From: Cytobacillus oceanisediminis 2691
GTDB lineage: Bacteria > Bacillota > Bacilli > Bacillales > Cytobacillaceae
Assembly (NCBI RefSeq): GCF_007678455.1
Contig: NZ_VEEP01000005.1
Coordinates: 108,380 to 172,379, forward strand
DNA: 64,000 nt
Direction: 5' to 3'
The notes below the pieces were generated by a model that saw nothing but the letters and a program-made list of their open reading frames with translations, did not search any database and was not told where the DNA came from. The first letter of the stretch is position 1; the number at the start of each line of letters is the position of its first letter. Made by a program: the position numbers and the translations under genes. Below are positions 1 through 8,868 of the stretch, one piece after another.

Positions 1-1109
1 AGGTTTTCGGGATTCAAGCCTTCCAATTCCGGAATGACAAATCGGCCGTCTTTTCGGATCAGGACATCATCGAAATAGATCTCTCCGCCGCCGTAATCTG
101 GACGCTGAATATTGACCATATCCCAATGGATGTTGGAATGATTGCCATTGAATGCATCATCATAGCATTGTCCTGGTGTGAAGTGGAAACTTCCATCGAT
201 TTTTTCATCGAACAGGATGTCCTGCATCGGGTGGAGGATGTATGGATTCACGCCAATCGCAAATTCTCCAACATACCTTGCTCCTTCGTCGGTATCGAAA
301 ATCTTGTTGATGCGATCTGTATCATTCGCAGTCGCTTCCACGATTTTTCCATCCTTGAAGGTCAGCTTCACATTTTCAAAGGTGAAACCCTGGTAAGGGG
401 AAGGAGTATTGTATGTAATCACACCATTGACCGAATCGCGTACAGGTGCTGTATAAACTTCGCCATCTGGAATGTTCAGCTCGCCGGCACATTTAACTGC
501 CGGGATATCCTTGATGGAGAAAGTCAGGTCTGTCCCTGGTCCAGTGATTCTTACCTTGTCTGTGCGATTCATCAGCTCTGCAAGGCTGTCCATTGCCTTG
601 TCCATATTGCCATAATCGAGGTTGCAGACATCGAAATAGAAGTCCTCGAAAGCTTCCGTGCTCATTTTAGCAAGCTGTGCCATTGCTGAGTTCGGGTAGC
701 GTAGGACAACCCATTTCGTTTTTGGAACGCGAATATCCCGATGGACTTTTTTGCCGACTGTACTGCCATGGATTTTCATTTTGTCTGCCGGGACATCAGC
801 ATGCTCGTTGATGTTATCTCCAGAACGCAGCCCGATGTACGCATCCATTTTACTCATTACATTGGCTTCAAAGTCAGCAATCATATCAAACTGCTCCTGC
901 TGAGCACCCATAAGCAGCGCCCGGTCCACCTGGTGGTCCTTCAAGGATACGAATGGATAACCGCCAGCCTCGTAGGCTTCTTTTACAAGGGCCGTAACAA
1001 GCTCGCGCTGAAGGCCGAAATTCTCAATCAGGACTTTTTCTCCTTTTTGAAGCTTGACAGAGTAATTGATCAGGTTTTTCGCCAGCTTCTGTATACGTGG
1101 GTCTTTCAA
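1..1109 (-). CDS. ampS: M29-family metallo-aminopeptidase AmpS, 3' end outside the window
   Basis: Cytosolic metal-dependent exopeptidase that removes N-terminal residues from peptides. About 369 codons are visible on the minus strand, beginning KDPRIQKLAKNLINYSVKLQ; the family is about 410 residues, so roughly the last 40 lie beyond the left edge. Visible metal-site signatures are a Glu in GEFAIGVNP, a His and Tyr in FHFTPGQCYDD, and the His-x-Asp of SNIHWDMV. The start is taken as TTG at 1109 because AGGAG lies 7 bases upstream and no ATG fits. The gene is divergent from ytxG, with a long repeat array between them. Assignment to the M29 family is firm; AmpS rather than a paralogue is likely. 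Confidence 0.88.
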   Translation of the reverse strand, partial: MKDPRIQKLAKNLINYSVKLQKGEKVLIENFGLQRELVTALVKEAYEAGGYPFVSLKDHQVDRALLMGAQQEQFDMIADFEANVMSKMDAYIGLRSGDNINEHADVPADKMKIHGSTVGKKVHRDIRVPKTKWVVLRYPNSAMAQLAKMSTEAFEDFYFDVCNLDYGNMDKAMDSLAELMNRTDKVRITGPGTDLTFSIKDIPAVKCAGELNIPDGEVYTAPVRDSVNGVITYNTPSPYQGFTFENVKLTFKDGKIVEATANDTDRINKIFDTDEGARYVGEFAIGVNPYILHPMQDILFDEKIDGSFHFTPGQCYDDAFNGNHSNIHWDMVNIQRPDYGGGEIYFDDVLIRKDGRFVIPELEGLNPEN

Positions 1110-1197
1110 ATGAATCACTCCTAAGTATGTAAAATTTAACACATAATCATATTGTAACCGAAACGCCGAAATTTGTGCTCAATTCCTTTCAAGAGTT

Positions 1198-1860
1198 CTG
1201 ACAGTTTGGATTGGTAAAGGGAAACATCTGTTAAAAGAAGCATGGGATTTTGACAGGTTGGACTCGAGAAGGAGGGAAGCTGTCAGAATCAGCAGTTTAT
1301 TTTGACAGGTTGAGTTGGATAGGCGGAAAAGCTGTCAAGAAAAGCATGGAATCTTGACAGGTTGGGCAGGAAAAGTGGAAAAGCTACCAAGAAAAGCGTG
1401 GAATCTTGACAGGTTGGGCAGGAAAAGTGGAAAAGCTGCCAAGAAAAGCGTGGAATCTTGACAGGTTGAGCGGGTGAAGAGGAAAAGCTGTCAAAAAAAG
1501 CATGGAATCTTGACAGGTTGAGCTGGTGAAGGAGAAAAGCTGTCAAAAAAACCATGGAATCTTGACAGGTTGAGCGGGTGAAGAGGAAAAGCTGTCAAAA
1601 AAAGCAGAGAATCTTGACAGGTTGAGCGGGTGAAGGGGAAAAGCTGTCAAAAAAAGCAGAGAATCTTGACAGGTTTGGCTGGTGAAGAGGAAAAGCTGTC
1701 AAAAAAAGCATGGAATCTTGACAAGTTGGGCGGTTGAGTGGGAAAAGCTGTCAAGAAAAGCATGGGATTTTGACAGGTTGAGCAGGGAAAGTGGAAAAGC
1801 TGTCAAAAAAGGCATGGAATCTTGACAGGTTGAGCAGATATATGAGAAAACCTGTTAAAT
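1198..1860 (+). repeat. Array 1: 13 tandem units, exact 52-bp period
   Basis: TTGACAG-like half-sites start at 1198, 1250, 1302, 1354, 1406, 1458, 1510, 1562, 1614, 1666, 1718, 1770 and 1822, always 52 bp apart. The matching inverted half-site CTGTCAA (or a close variant) follows 30 bp after each, as at 1228 and 1852. The unit reads TTGACAGGTTGAG, then a GGGTGAAGAGGAAAAG-like stretch, CTGTCAAAAAAAG and CATGGAATC. Outer units are most diverged and central ones most alike, as expected for an array growing by slippage or unequal exchange. It fills the divergent region between ampS and ytxG. Reading frames across it shift at each unit because 52 is not a multiple of 3, so it is not coding. Confidence 0.95.
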
Positions 1861-2054
1861 TCAGCTTCGCACCTCAAACAGGGATGCCCAGAAAGCTATC
1901 AGCAATGCAAGAAATCTCACTTTTTAACCATATTATCTTCCTGCAAAACTTAAATATATATAATCACTTAACTGGAATTTTATGTTGTAGAAAGATATGC
2001 TAAGAGAGGAAGGAAAAGGGGATGTGTCTATTGAAATAGTTAATGGACAAGGTG

Positions 2055-2079
2055 GTTTACGTCGCCTTATGCTGGGTAA
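2055..2079 (+). promoter_or_regulatory. Sigma-B-type promoter of ytxGH
   Basis: GTTTAC at 2055-2060, a 13-bp spacer, and GGGTAA at 2074-2079 closely match the sigma-B consensus GTTTAA-N13/14-GGGTAT. It lies about 30 bp before the ytxG start. The B. subtilis ytxGHJ (csb40) operon is known to be induced by sigma-B, so site and gene agree. Confidence 0.8.
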
Positions 2080-2110
2080 AATGTACATATGCTAACGGAG
2101 GTGTTCAACA

Positions 2111-2590
2111 GTGGAAATTATTTTGTATTTAAGTGTTGCGGTAATAGCAATCGCATTCTTAGTTTTGGTAGTTTCATTATCCAAAACTCTAAAATCTTTG
2201 CAAACAACTTTAGACAGTGTGTCAGGCACGCTTGATGGCCTGGAGAAGCAGTTGGATGGTGTGACTCGTGAAACAACGGAGCTTCTGCATAAAACAAACA
2301 ATTTGGCTGACGATATTTCCAGAAAATCTGAGAGCTTGAACGGTGTCATTAATGCTGTGAAGGATGTAGGAAATTCTGTTCAGAGATTCAACCAATCGAT
2401 CCATAATGTTCAAACAATGGTTGACCTTCAGATTGACAGGAATAAGGACAAGATTTCACAGGTTGTTCAGTGGAGCAATGTATTCCTTGAGTTGAAGGAC
2501 AAATGGCAGTCAAAAAAAACAGCACGAATTGACCATCAAATGGAAGGCGAAGAGATGGTAGCGAGGCAAAGAGAACGAGTTAGGTATTAA
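2111..2590 (+). CDS. ytxG: YtxG, DUF948 general stress membrane protein
   Basis: A 159-residue protein with one N-terminal membrane segment (about residues 3-24, rich in I, L and V) followed by heptad-like polar sequence, typical of DUF948 proteins. It is probably anchored in the membrane with a cytoplasmic coiled coil; the molecular function is unknown. The start is GTG at 2111 with GGAGGTG about 8 bases upstream. It is followed by ytxH with almost no gap and preceded by a sigma-B-type promoter, so a stress-induced operon is likely. Confidence 0.9.
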   Translation: MEIILYLSVAVIAIAFLVLVVSLSKTLKSLQTTLDSVSGTLDGLEKQLDGVTRETTELLHKTNNLADDISRKSESLNGVINAVKDVGNSVQRFNQSIHNVQTMVDLQIDRNKDKISQVVQWSNVFLELKDKWQSKKTARIDHQMEGEEMVARQRERVRY

Positions 2591-2607
2591 TGAAAGGTGG
2601 AGATAAA

Positions 2608-3090
2608 ATGAACAGGGAACAAAGTCAATATGATGTTAATGGATCAATGAGGGACAGTAACAGTAATAACAGCAATTCCAGAGATTTTGTTACTGGTGCG
2701 ATTGTTGGCGGCCTTGCCGGGGCAATCGCGGCATTATTGCTGGCTCCGAAGTCAGGGAAAGAGTTGCGTGGATCGCTCAATGAGCAAACTTCAACACTTA
2801 AAACCAAGGGCGTGGATCTAGCTTCTGTAGCGAAGGAGAAGGCAGGCGGGCTAAAAGAAACTGTGACACAGCAGTCTTCTAATCTTGTTAACAAAGTGAA
2901 GGACATGAAAAACCAGGACGGAACATCTTCTTCTGTTTCCGAGGAAGACCCGCTGCAGGAAGTGCCAACTTCCATGGCAGAGACAAGCTCCATGGATAAT
3001 ACGCATACGGCCACTGGAGAAGAAATTCAGAAAAAGCTTGAAGAAACACAAAAGGCTTTTGATGAAACAGAAAGCAAACTGAATCAGTAA
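2608..3090 (+). CDS. ytxH: YtxH-domain general stress protein
   Basis: A 160-residue protein. Residues about 29-48 form the glycine/alanine-rich hydrophobic stretch typical of YtxH (GAIVGGLAGAIAALLLAPKS), followed by a long hydrophilic tail rich in K, E, S and T with amphipathic helix character. The start is ATG at 2608, preceded by AGGTGGAG; an in-frame ATG six codons earlier at 2590 overlaps the ytxG stop and has no good ribosome site. It is co-transcribed with ytxG. The function is unknown, but the family is a general stress marker in Bacillus. Confidence 0.88.
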   Translation: MNREQSQYDVNGSMRDSNSNNSNSRDFVTGAIVGGLAGAIAALLLAPKSGKELRGSLNEQTSTLKTKGVDLASVAKEKAGGLKETVTQQSSNLVNKVKDMKNQDGTSSSVSEEDPLQEVPTSMAETSSMDNTHTATGEEIQKKLEETQKAFDETESKLNQ

Positions 3091-3101
3091 GTTTGTCTTG
3101 T

Positions 3102-3144
3102 AAACGGTGAAGTGGTAAGATTACTTCACCGTTTATTTTTATTT
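3102..3144 (+). terminator. Terminator after ytxH
   Basis: Inverted repeat AAACGGTGAAGT (3102-3113) and ACTTCACCGTTT (3123-3134), followed by ATTTTTATTT. It partly separates ytxGH from ytxJ. Confidence 0.85.
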
Positions 3145-3256
3145 AAAGAGCTTTTTTCGCATAGATAATCACTTCAACGTTCTGCAAAGTATTCGCGAAT
3201 CATCAGGAATGATAAATAGGCAAAGCGATCAGAGCCATGAAAAAGGAGAGAGTAGG

Positions 3257-3586
3257 ATGCAAAAAATTAATTCCATTGAAGAATTCGATAAGCTTGTCGA
3301 TTCCGGTGAAACGTTCTTCATGCTGAAGCACAGCACAACCTGTCCAATCAGCGCAACTGGGTATGATGAGTTTGCCAAGTTCGAGCAAAAAAGCAACGGC
3401 CAATTATATTATTTAACTGTCCAGGATTCCCGCGATCTATCAAACCATATTGCCGAGAAATTCCATGTTAAGCATGAATCGCCACAGGCTATTCTATTTG
3501 TCAATTCTGATGTCGCTTGGCATGCTTCTCACTTTAAAATCACGGCAAAATCGCTGTCTGCGGCAAAAGAAGAGAATCTAAAGTAA
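3257..3586 (+). CDS. ytxJ: YtxJ, monothiol bacilliredoxin-like protein
   Basis: A 109-residue thioredoxin-fold protein of the YtxJ family, linked to removal of bacillithiol from oxidised protein thiols. It has a single-cysteine active motif TTCPIS near the N-terminus, where classical thioredoxins have CxxC. It ends in a hydrophilic helix. The start is ATG at 3257, with AAGGAGAG 8 bases upstream; a longer in-frame opening from 3209 lacks a ribosome site. It follows ytxH across a terminator, so it may need read-through or its own promoter. Confidence 0.85.
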   Translation: MQKINSIEEFDKLVDSGETFFMLKHSTTCPISATGYDEFAKFEQKSNGQLYYLTVQDSRDLSNHIAEKFHVKHESPQAILFVNSDVAWHASHFKITAKSLSAAKEENLK

Positions 3587-3611
3587 AAAAACATCCGAAA
3601 GGATGTTTTTT
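3587..3611. terminator. Bidirectional terminator between ytxJ and the FtsA-like gene
   Basis: AAAACATCC, GAAA loop, GGATGTTTTT. A-run and T-run flank the stem, so it can serve both convergent genes. Confidence 0.85.
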
Positions 3612-5769
3612 ACTTTATACTGACCGGATTTTCAAAAGTGATATTTAACTCGTCCCCTGGTGCAAGACAATCGTCAAACGCTGCTTTATCACCGTTTTTC
3701 AACAAAGTGAATCCGCGTGTCTCCTTGGGAATATCGATTTGGGCAAAATTGAAAACATCCTGGAATATGAATGGCTGCACCTCTTTTTGTTTTGTAGTAA
3801 TCTGGTCTCCGTTAAAGATTTGCTCGTCCATCCCAATCCTGGTACCTTCCCTGACGAACGCTGTTATTTCGTGCTCCAGCTGGATCTGCTGTCCATTAAA
3901 GAAGATAGGCATAGTGTCCATCGCACGTATGCCAAGTAACTCTGTAAGTCTTCGGAGTGTGGGTTCTGTTCCCTTTTCAAAGCGTATCGTATCAAGGTGG
4001 TCAAATTTATTATTCAGGCTGGCTGGCACATTATTCACATGAATTTTTCCCATGAACTCCGCAATCTTTTGTTCCTTCCCGTCAATCTTGACATAGAAAG
4101 GGCGTGTATCCCTAAGGATTTCTGCCTGATTGAGTTCCTTCAGTGCGTCTTCAATTGTGTCTGCCATCTCAAAGCTGATTTCGTCCCTGTCGGCAACTTG
4201 CTGTGAAATCGGGACACGCAGGCCATTGCAGGTCAATTTTGACCTTATTTCATACCTTTCTCCATTGAGGATGATAGTTTTGGCAGGAAGCTCTCCAATC
4301 AAATCTTCGAGTGTCAGCGCTGTTCTGACACCATCCTGACCCTTCTCGACAGTCAGCTGATCGCCTCCATCCACCTGATCATCAAAAGTACAAGGTATAT
4401 CATTTTTCAGTAAAACAGGTGGCTGCCCATGTTTGCCGGGTATGGTCACATTCTTGCCATTCAGGCTGACAATCATCGCAAGTCCCGGTTTGCCGTACAG
4501 CTTATTCATTTTGATGCCTGCGGCCAGCAGACAGTCTCCTACGGTCAATTTATTGACTTCGAAAAGCCTCACCGGCTGTCCATTCACGTATACCGTATGA
4601 TACTGGACAGGGGATTGTCTTGCCGCAATCGCGATTCCGATTGGCGTGACAAGCTCGGGTCCTTTCGTGATATGGCTCGCAAATGAAACAGATGAGATGG
4701 CATCAAGACCTCGGATGGCAACTCTGTTGTCCGGCAGGTTCAGCTTGTTTGCAAGCCTTCTGGTCAAATCAGGTGTCAGGCTGCCCCCACCGACAAGCAT
4801 GACTGCTTTTGGTGATTTATCGTTATTCAATCTCAGGATTTCATCACCGATCGTTTCTGCCAGGCGGTCAATCGCAGGGGTGATCCTTTCGATCGCTTCC
4901 TCTTTGCTGATGACAGTCTCGAACCCAAGTATGTCGGTAATGGTAATGGATTCATTTTCGAGCAGCTCCCGCTTTGCTTTTTCAGCAAGAGGGAAGTCGA
5001 GCAGGAATTCATCGCTGACAGCTTCAGTTATTTCGTCTCCGGCAACTGGCACCATTCCATACGCGATTACAGTCCCTGAATCCGTGAGCGCGATATCTGA
5101 TGTCCCCGCACCGATATCAACGAGGGCAACGTTCAATCTTCTCATTGAAGCAGGTATCAATACATTGATTGCGGCAATCGGTTCGAGTGTCAGGGCGTCC
5201 ATCTCCAGACCAGCCCGATCCAAAGCGGCAAGCAGTGACTCCACGACCACTTTAGGAAGGAAGGTTGCAATGATTTCAACAGAAGCCTCTGATCCGCGCT
5301 GATCGATCAGGCTCCCGATTACTTCTCCATCAAGCTGGTAATAAAGCACAGAATATCCGACACAATAATAGTGATGCCCCAGATCATTGCTTTTTTCTCC
5401 AGCTACGGCAGCTTGTGCAAGCTGGACAGCACTTAGTTCAAGATGGAGGATATCTTGCTTCGAAAACATCGGATTGCCAGAAATATCGATAATTGCTTTT
5501 GAACGTTCTGTTTTCAAGGCGCGGCCGGCTGCAGCCACACAAACCTTGGTTAACGGGCCATGTGTAACTTCCAATTCTTCTTTGATTTCAGAAATGATGT
5601 CTGATACGGAGAGGACGTCATGGATCTGGCCGTCCAGCATCGCTCGATCCTTGTGTTCACGGATTATGATTTCGATTGCTTCATAATGTCCATCAGTTTC
5701 TTCCAGGATGATTCCCACTACGGAACGCGTCCCGATATCTAACGCAAACAGTTTATTATTAACTTGCAA
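3610..5769 (-). CDS. FtsA/PilM-like actin-fold ATPase with long C-terminal extension
   Basis: A 719-residue protein. Residues 1-390 form an FtsA/PilM-type actin fold: phosphate-1 motif ALDIGTRSVVG (9-19), an SHS2-like insertion, phosphate-2 motif VDIGAGTSDIAL (217-228) and adenosine motif VGGGS (326-330). Residues 393-719 are not FtsA; they contain several modules with an xNGxx start and a GDxLxxx-like end, suggestive of repeated beta-grasp-like domains. There is no FtsA-type amphipathic C-terminal anchor and no membrane segment. The start is TTG at 5769 behind GAGGGTG. It is not the ftsA of the ftsAZ operon. A partner for this ATPase is not visible here; a role in cell division or envelope assembly is inference from fold only. 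Confidence 0.8.
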   Translation of the reverse strand: MQVNNKLFALDIGTRSVVGIILEETDGHYEAIEIIIREHKDRAMLDGQIHDVLSVSDIISEIKEELEVTHGPLTKVCVAAAGRALKTERSKAIIDISGNPMFSKQDILHLELSAVQLAQAAVAGEKSNDLGHHYYCVGYSVLYYQLDGEVIGSLIDQRGSEASVEIIATFLPKVVVESLLAALDRAGLEMDALTLEPIAAINVLIPASMRRLNVALVDIGAGTSDIALTDSGTVIAYGMVPVAGDEITEAVSDEFLLDFPLAEKAKRELLENESITITDILGFETVISKEEAIERITPAIDRLAETIGDEILRLNNDKSPKAVMLVGGGSLTPDLTRRLANKLNLPDNRVAIRGLDAISSVSFASHITKGPELVTPIGIAIAARQSPVQYHTVYVNGQPVRLFEVNKLTVGDCLLAAGIKMNKLYGKPGLAMIVSLNGKNVTIPGKHGQPPVLLKNDIPCTFDDQVDGGDQLTVEKGQDGVRTALTLEDLIGELPAKTIILNGERYEIRSKLTCNGLRVPISQQVADRDEISFEMADTIEDALKELNQAEILRDTRPFYVKIDGKEQKIAEFMGKIHVNNVPASLNNKFDHLDTIRFEKGTEPTLRRLTELLGIRAMDTMPIFFNGQQIQLEHEITAFVREGTRIGMDEQIFNGDQITTKQKEVQPFIFQDVFNFAQIDIPKETRGFTLLKNGDKAAFDDCLAPGDELNITFENPVSIK

Positions 5770-5934
5770 ATTCGTGCACCCTCTAACTTAAAGTATCATA
5801 TGATGCTTTATCGCTTAAAAGCGTTTAATTATTAAAGAAAAATGCGTGACAACGATATTTTTTTCAGATATAATTACTTTTATTATATTGTATAGCTTAA
5901 CCACAGTAGATGAGGCTCTTTACATAAGGCCCTC

Positions 5935-6086
5935 TTAATATTATCGGTCTCTGATGCCTTTGCTTTAGGCCAGGGCTCCAGAAAGCCGACGATATTAAAA
6001 AAGCACCATACAACTCTATCGCTATAAAGAAGATTCAGGTGATCACTGTTTCTCATCCTGGCATTAAAAGAACCTGGTGTTCTTTT
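5935..6086 (+). promoter_or_regulatory. Possible structured leader of aroA
   Basis: The 370-bp gap before aroA holds two inverted repeats. TTAATATTATCGG (5935-5947) pairs with CCGACGATATTAA (5986-5998) with one wobble and one mismatch, enclosing a CTG-GCCT/AGGC-CAG hairpin (5951-5973). AAAAGAAC (6066-6073) pairs perfectly with GTTCTTTT (6079-6086) over a 5-base loop. I cannot match this to a known riboswitch class. It could be an attenuation leader or the remains of an older element. Confidence 0.4.
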
Positions 6087-6141
6087 CTTGATGATTCTTA
6101 AAGGTAGGGCTAAAATGAATTTCGAAAGGACGGGAAGGAAA

Positions 6142-7215
6142 ATGACAAAAAATCTTGACCAGCTTAGGAATCGTGTGGATGAATTGAATTTAGAGCTTCT
6201 CTCATTAATTAATGAAAGAGCCCTGCTCGTCCAGGAAATTGGCCGTGCAAAAGAAACACAGGGCGTCTATCGTTATGACCCTGTTCGTGAACGAGAAATG
6301 CTCGATTTGATCAAGGAAAGCAATAATGGGCCTTTTGAAAATTCCACGATTGAGCATATCTTCAAGGAAATTTTCAAAGCCGGACTTGAACTTCAATCAG
6401 ATGACCACCGCAAAGCTCTTCTTGTTTCCAGGAAGAAAAAGCCTGAAGATACGATAATAGATATTAAAGGATTGAAAATTGGCAATGGAACTCCGGACTT
6501 TGTTTTCGGTCCATGTTCAGTAGAGTCATATGAACAAGTAGCCACAGTGGCGGAAGCGGTTAAAGCGAAAGGCTTCAAGTTGCTTCGCGGCGGTGCTTTT
6601 AAACCAAGGACTTCACCTTATGACTTCCAGGGATTAGGTGTCGAAGGACTGAAGATTTTAAAAAGAGTTGCGGATGAGTATGATCTAGCTGTCATCAGTG
6701 AAATCGTCACACCTGCTGACATTGAAATTGCCGTGGATTATCTGGATGTCATACAGATCGGTGCCCGCAATATGCAAAACTTCGAGCTTCTTAAAGCAGC
6801 AGGGGCAGTGAACAAGCCGATTTTATTAAAACGCGGGCTTGCCGCTACGATTGAAGAATTCATTAATGCCGCTGAATACATCATGGCACAGGGAAATGGC
6901 CAAATCATTCTATGCGAGCGCGGAATCCGGACATATGAAAAAGCTACCCGGAATACGCTTGATATTTCCGCAGTGCCTATCCTGAAAAAGGAAACACATC
7001 TGCCGGTCATGGTGGACGTTACCCACTCAACTGGCAGAAGGGATTTATTGCTGCCGGCAGCTAGAGCCGCACTGGCAATCGGAGCAGATGGCGTCATGGC
7101 AGAGGTGCATCCAGATCCAGCAGTCGCTTTGTCCGACAACGCACAGCAAATGGATCTTAAACAGTTTGATGAATTTTTAGAGGGATTAAAATCCACTCCA
7201 TTTGTAAGAGTGTAA
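6142..7215 (+). CDS. aroA: Bifunctional chorismate mutase / DAHP synthase
   Basis: A 357-residue fusion enzyme that catalyses the first step of the shikimate pathway (PEP plus erythrose 4-phosphate to DAHP). Residues 1-90 are an AroQ-type chorismate mutase ([19 protein letters not shown], then [11 protein letters not shown]). Residues about 105-357 are a DAHP synthase of the KDPG-synthase-like type, with [41 protein letters not shown] and [13 protein letters not shown]. The mutase domain is the feedback sensor for chorismate and prephenate in B. subtilis. The start at 6142 matches the length of the B. subtilis protein (358); upstream ATGs at 6088 and 6115 would add residues absent from that protein. 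It is followed by a terminator, then ccpA. Confidence 0.95.
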   Translation: MTKNLDQLRNRVDELNLELLSLINERALLVQEIGRAKETQGVYRYDPVREREMLDLIKESNNGPFENSTIEHIFKEIFKAGLELQSDDHRKALLVSRKKKPEDTIIDIKGLKIGNGTPDFVFGPCSVESYEQVATVAEAVKAKGFKLLRGGAFKPRTSPYDFQGLGVEGLKILKRVADEYDLAVISEIVTPADIEIAVDYLDVIQIGARNMQNFELLKAAGAVNKPILLKRGLAATIEEFINAAEYIMAQGNGQIILCERGIRTYEKATRNTLDISAVPILKKETHLPVMVDVTHSTGRRDLLLPAARAALAIGADGVMAEVHPDPAVALSDNAQQMDLKQFDEFLEGLKSTPFVRV

Positions 7216-7223
7216 AGTTTAAG

Positions 7224-7253
7224 AAACCTTCCTTTAAAAAGGAAGGTTTTTTT
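7224..7253 (+). terminator. Terminator after aroA
   Basis: AAACCTTCC and GGAAGGTTT around an A/T-rich tip, followed by a T-run. It implies that ccpA is largely transcribed from its own promoter. Confidence 0.9.
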
Positions 7254-7475
7254 CATGAGCAATTAGGGGTAACTTAAAAAGAAGACAATATCCAGATCGC
7301 AATAAAAATATATAAAAATAAGATGTTCAGATTGCGGGATTGTTGTGGATATCGTATGATTAATAACATAATTAAACTTGTACATATAATCACAAACTCA
7401 AAAAATGATTATAGTTTCAATTTTTGCTGTAAACTAAGCGAAAAATGCCGTTTATTACCTTAAGGAGTGAAATAG

Positions 7476-8474
7476 ATGAATATTACAATATATGATGTTG
7501 CACGGGAAGCGAACGTTTCAATGGCAACGGTTTCACGTGTTGTCAATGGAAACCCGAATGTTAAGCCAGCAACAAGAAAGAAAGTCATGGAGGTCATTGA
7601 CCGTCTTGGCTACCGTCCAAATGCAGTTGCACGCGGACTGGCAAGCAAGAAGACAACAACTGTCGGCGTGATCATTCCCGATATTGCAAGCCCGTTTTTT
7701 GCGGAGCTGGCAAGGGGAATCGAAGATATTGCTACAATGTACAAATACAACATTATCTTGAGCAACTCTGACCAAAACATTGAAAAAGAGCTGCATTTGC
7801 TGAACACTATGCTTGGCAAACAAGTTGATGGAATTGTTTTCATGGGCGGCAATATTAAGGAAGAACATGTTGAGGAATTCAAAAAGTCACCAGTGCCAAT
7901 CGTCCTCGCAGGCTCAATCGAGGAAACAGGTGAAATACCATCTGTAAATATCGACTATGAGCAGGCGACATTCGATGCAGTTTCTACTTTTGTAGAAAAA
8001 GGCCATAAGGAAATTGCATTCGTGATTGGGCCGCAGCTGGAGCCAATCAACAAGGATAAAAAGCTTGAAGGATACAAGCGTGCATTAAAAGACGCAGGAA
8101 TTCAGTATAACGAAGAGCTTGTGGTCGAGGGAGATTATACGTATGATTCAGGTCTCGAGGCAATTGAAAGAATCCTCGAGCTCGACAAGAAGCCAACAGC
8201 AATCCTGGTCGGGTCGGATGAAATGGCACTTGGAGTCATCCACGGTGCTTTTGACCGAGGATACAGCGTTCCAAAAGATTTCGAAGTAATCGCTTCGGAC
8301 AATACAAGATTGACATTAATGGTACGCCCTCAGCTTACAACGGTTGTCCAGCCTTTATACGATATCGGAGCAGTTGCCATGCGCTTATTGACGAAATACA
8401 TGAACAAAGAAAAAGTGGATGAGAATATCGTCGTCCTGCCACACCGGATCGAAAACAGGGATTCAACGAAATAA
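7476..8474 (+). CDS. ccpA: Catabolite control protein A
   Basis: A 332-residue LacI/GalR-family regulator that, with phospho-Ser46 HPr, binds cre sites to control carbon metabolism. The N-terminal helix-turn-helix (residues 4-23, [20 protein letters not shown]) and hinge helix ([17 protein letters not shown]) are nearly identical to B. subtilis CcpA, as is the C-terminal [20 protein letters not shown]. The start is ATG at 7476 with AAGGAGTG 8 bases upstream. Target sites are visible in this window between acuA and acsA and before megL. Its place directly after aroA matches B. subtilis. Confidence 0.97.
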   Translation: MNITIYDVAREANVSMATVSRVVNGNPNVKPATRKKVMEVIDRLGYRPNAVARGLASKKTTTVGVIIPDIASPFFAELARGIEDIATMYKYNIILSNSDQNIEKELHLLNTMLGKQVDGIVFMGGNIKEEHVEEFKKSPVPIVLAGSIEETGEIPSVNIDYEQATFDAVSTFVEKGHKEIAFVIGPQLEPINKDKKLEGYKRALKDAGIQYNEELVVEGDYTYDSGLEAIERILELDKKPTAILVGSDEMALGVIHGAFDRGYSVPKDFEVIASDNTRLTLMVRPQLTTVVQPLYDIGAVAMRLLTKYMNKEKVDENIVVLPHRIENRDSTK

Positions 8475-8482
8475 TCTGAGCA

Positions 8483-8513
8483 GCCTCTTGCAGCAAATGC
8501 AAGGGGCTTTTTT
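8483..8513 (+). terminator. Terminator after ccpA
   Basis: GCCTCTTGCA, loop GCAAA, TGCAAGGGGC, then TTTTTT; one G-U pair in the stem. Confidence 0.9.
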
Positions 8514-8654
8514 AGCAAAATTACGTGAAATCCTCTTATAAAAGATGAAATCCAACGTGATATAAAAAAATACTGCCAAATCTTCTGATACAGCACTAAC
8601 CAATGAAAGTCTCGGCTGCTTTTATTTAACCTTAACGCCTACAATTTAAAGTAA

Positions 8655-8805
8655 GCCGACCACTTTTTGAATTAATTCGATCACTTTTCAAATTAATTCG
8701 ACCACTTTTTCAGTTTTTTCGACCACATTTCAAATTAATTCGACCACATTTTCGGTTTTTTCGACCACATTTCAAGTTTTTTCGACCAACTCGAAATGTC
8801 GACCT
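8655..8805. repeat. Short-period array A: 21-bp units anchored on TCGACCAC
   Basis: CGACCAC (one copy CGATCAC, the last CGACCAA) starts at 8657, 8678, 8699, 8720, 8741, 8762 and 8783, exactly 21 bp apart, with a shortened extra copy at 8800. Between the anchors are A/T-rich fillers of two kinds, TTTCAAATTAATT and TTTCAGTTTTTT. It lies between the ccpA and acuC terminators, in a convergent gap of 394 bp. No reading frame or promoter is evident. Confidence 0.9.
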
Positions 8806-8832
8806 TGCCTGCAGCATATCTCCCTTCTGTAA

Positions 8833-8863
8833 AACAAAAAACCGGGATACAAACACCCGGTTT
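8833..8863 (-). terminator. Terminator of acuCBA
   Basis: On the minus strand AAACCGGG and CCCGGTTT form the stem and TTTTGTTTT follows, just after the acuC stop. Confidence 0.88.
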
Positions 8864-8868
8864 CGCAC

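Noticed and set aside
126-689. 187-residue rightward reading frame
   Set aside because: Antisense to the M29 aminopeptidase, which has clear homology and a ribosome site.
1250-1830. Series of promoters based on repeated TTGACA
   Set aside because: No TATAAT-like hexamer lies 16-18 bp after any copy.
1198-1860. CRISPR array or coding repeats in the 52-bp array
   Set aside because: There are no unique spacers; the whole unit is repeated. The period is not a multiple of 3, so the 88-residue leftward frame through it shifts phrase at each unit and has no ribosome site.
2024-2096. Short gene starting GTG 2024 with AAAAGGGG upstream (23 codons)
   Set aside because: Very short, overlaps the sigma-B promoter and resembles nothing known; possibly a remnant.
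5935-5998. Purine, preQ1 or T-box riboswitch before aroA
   Set aside because: None of the conserved loop sequences of these classes is present.
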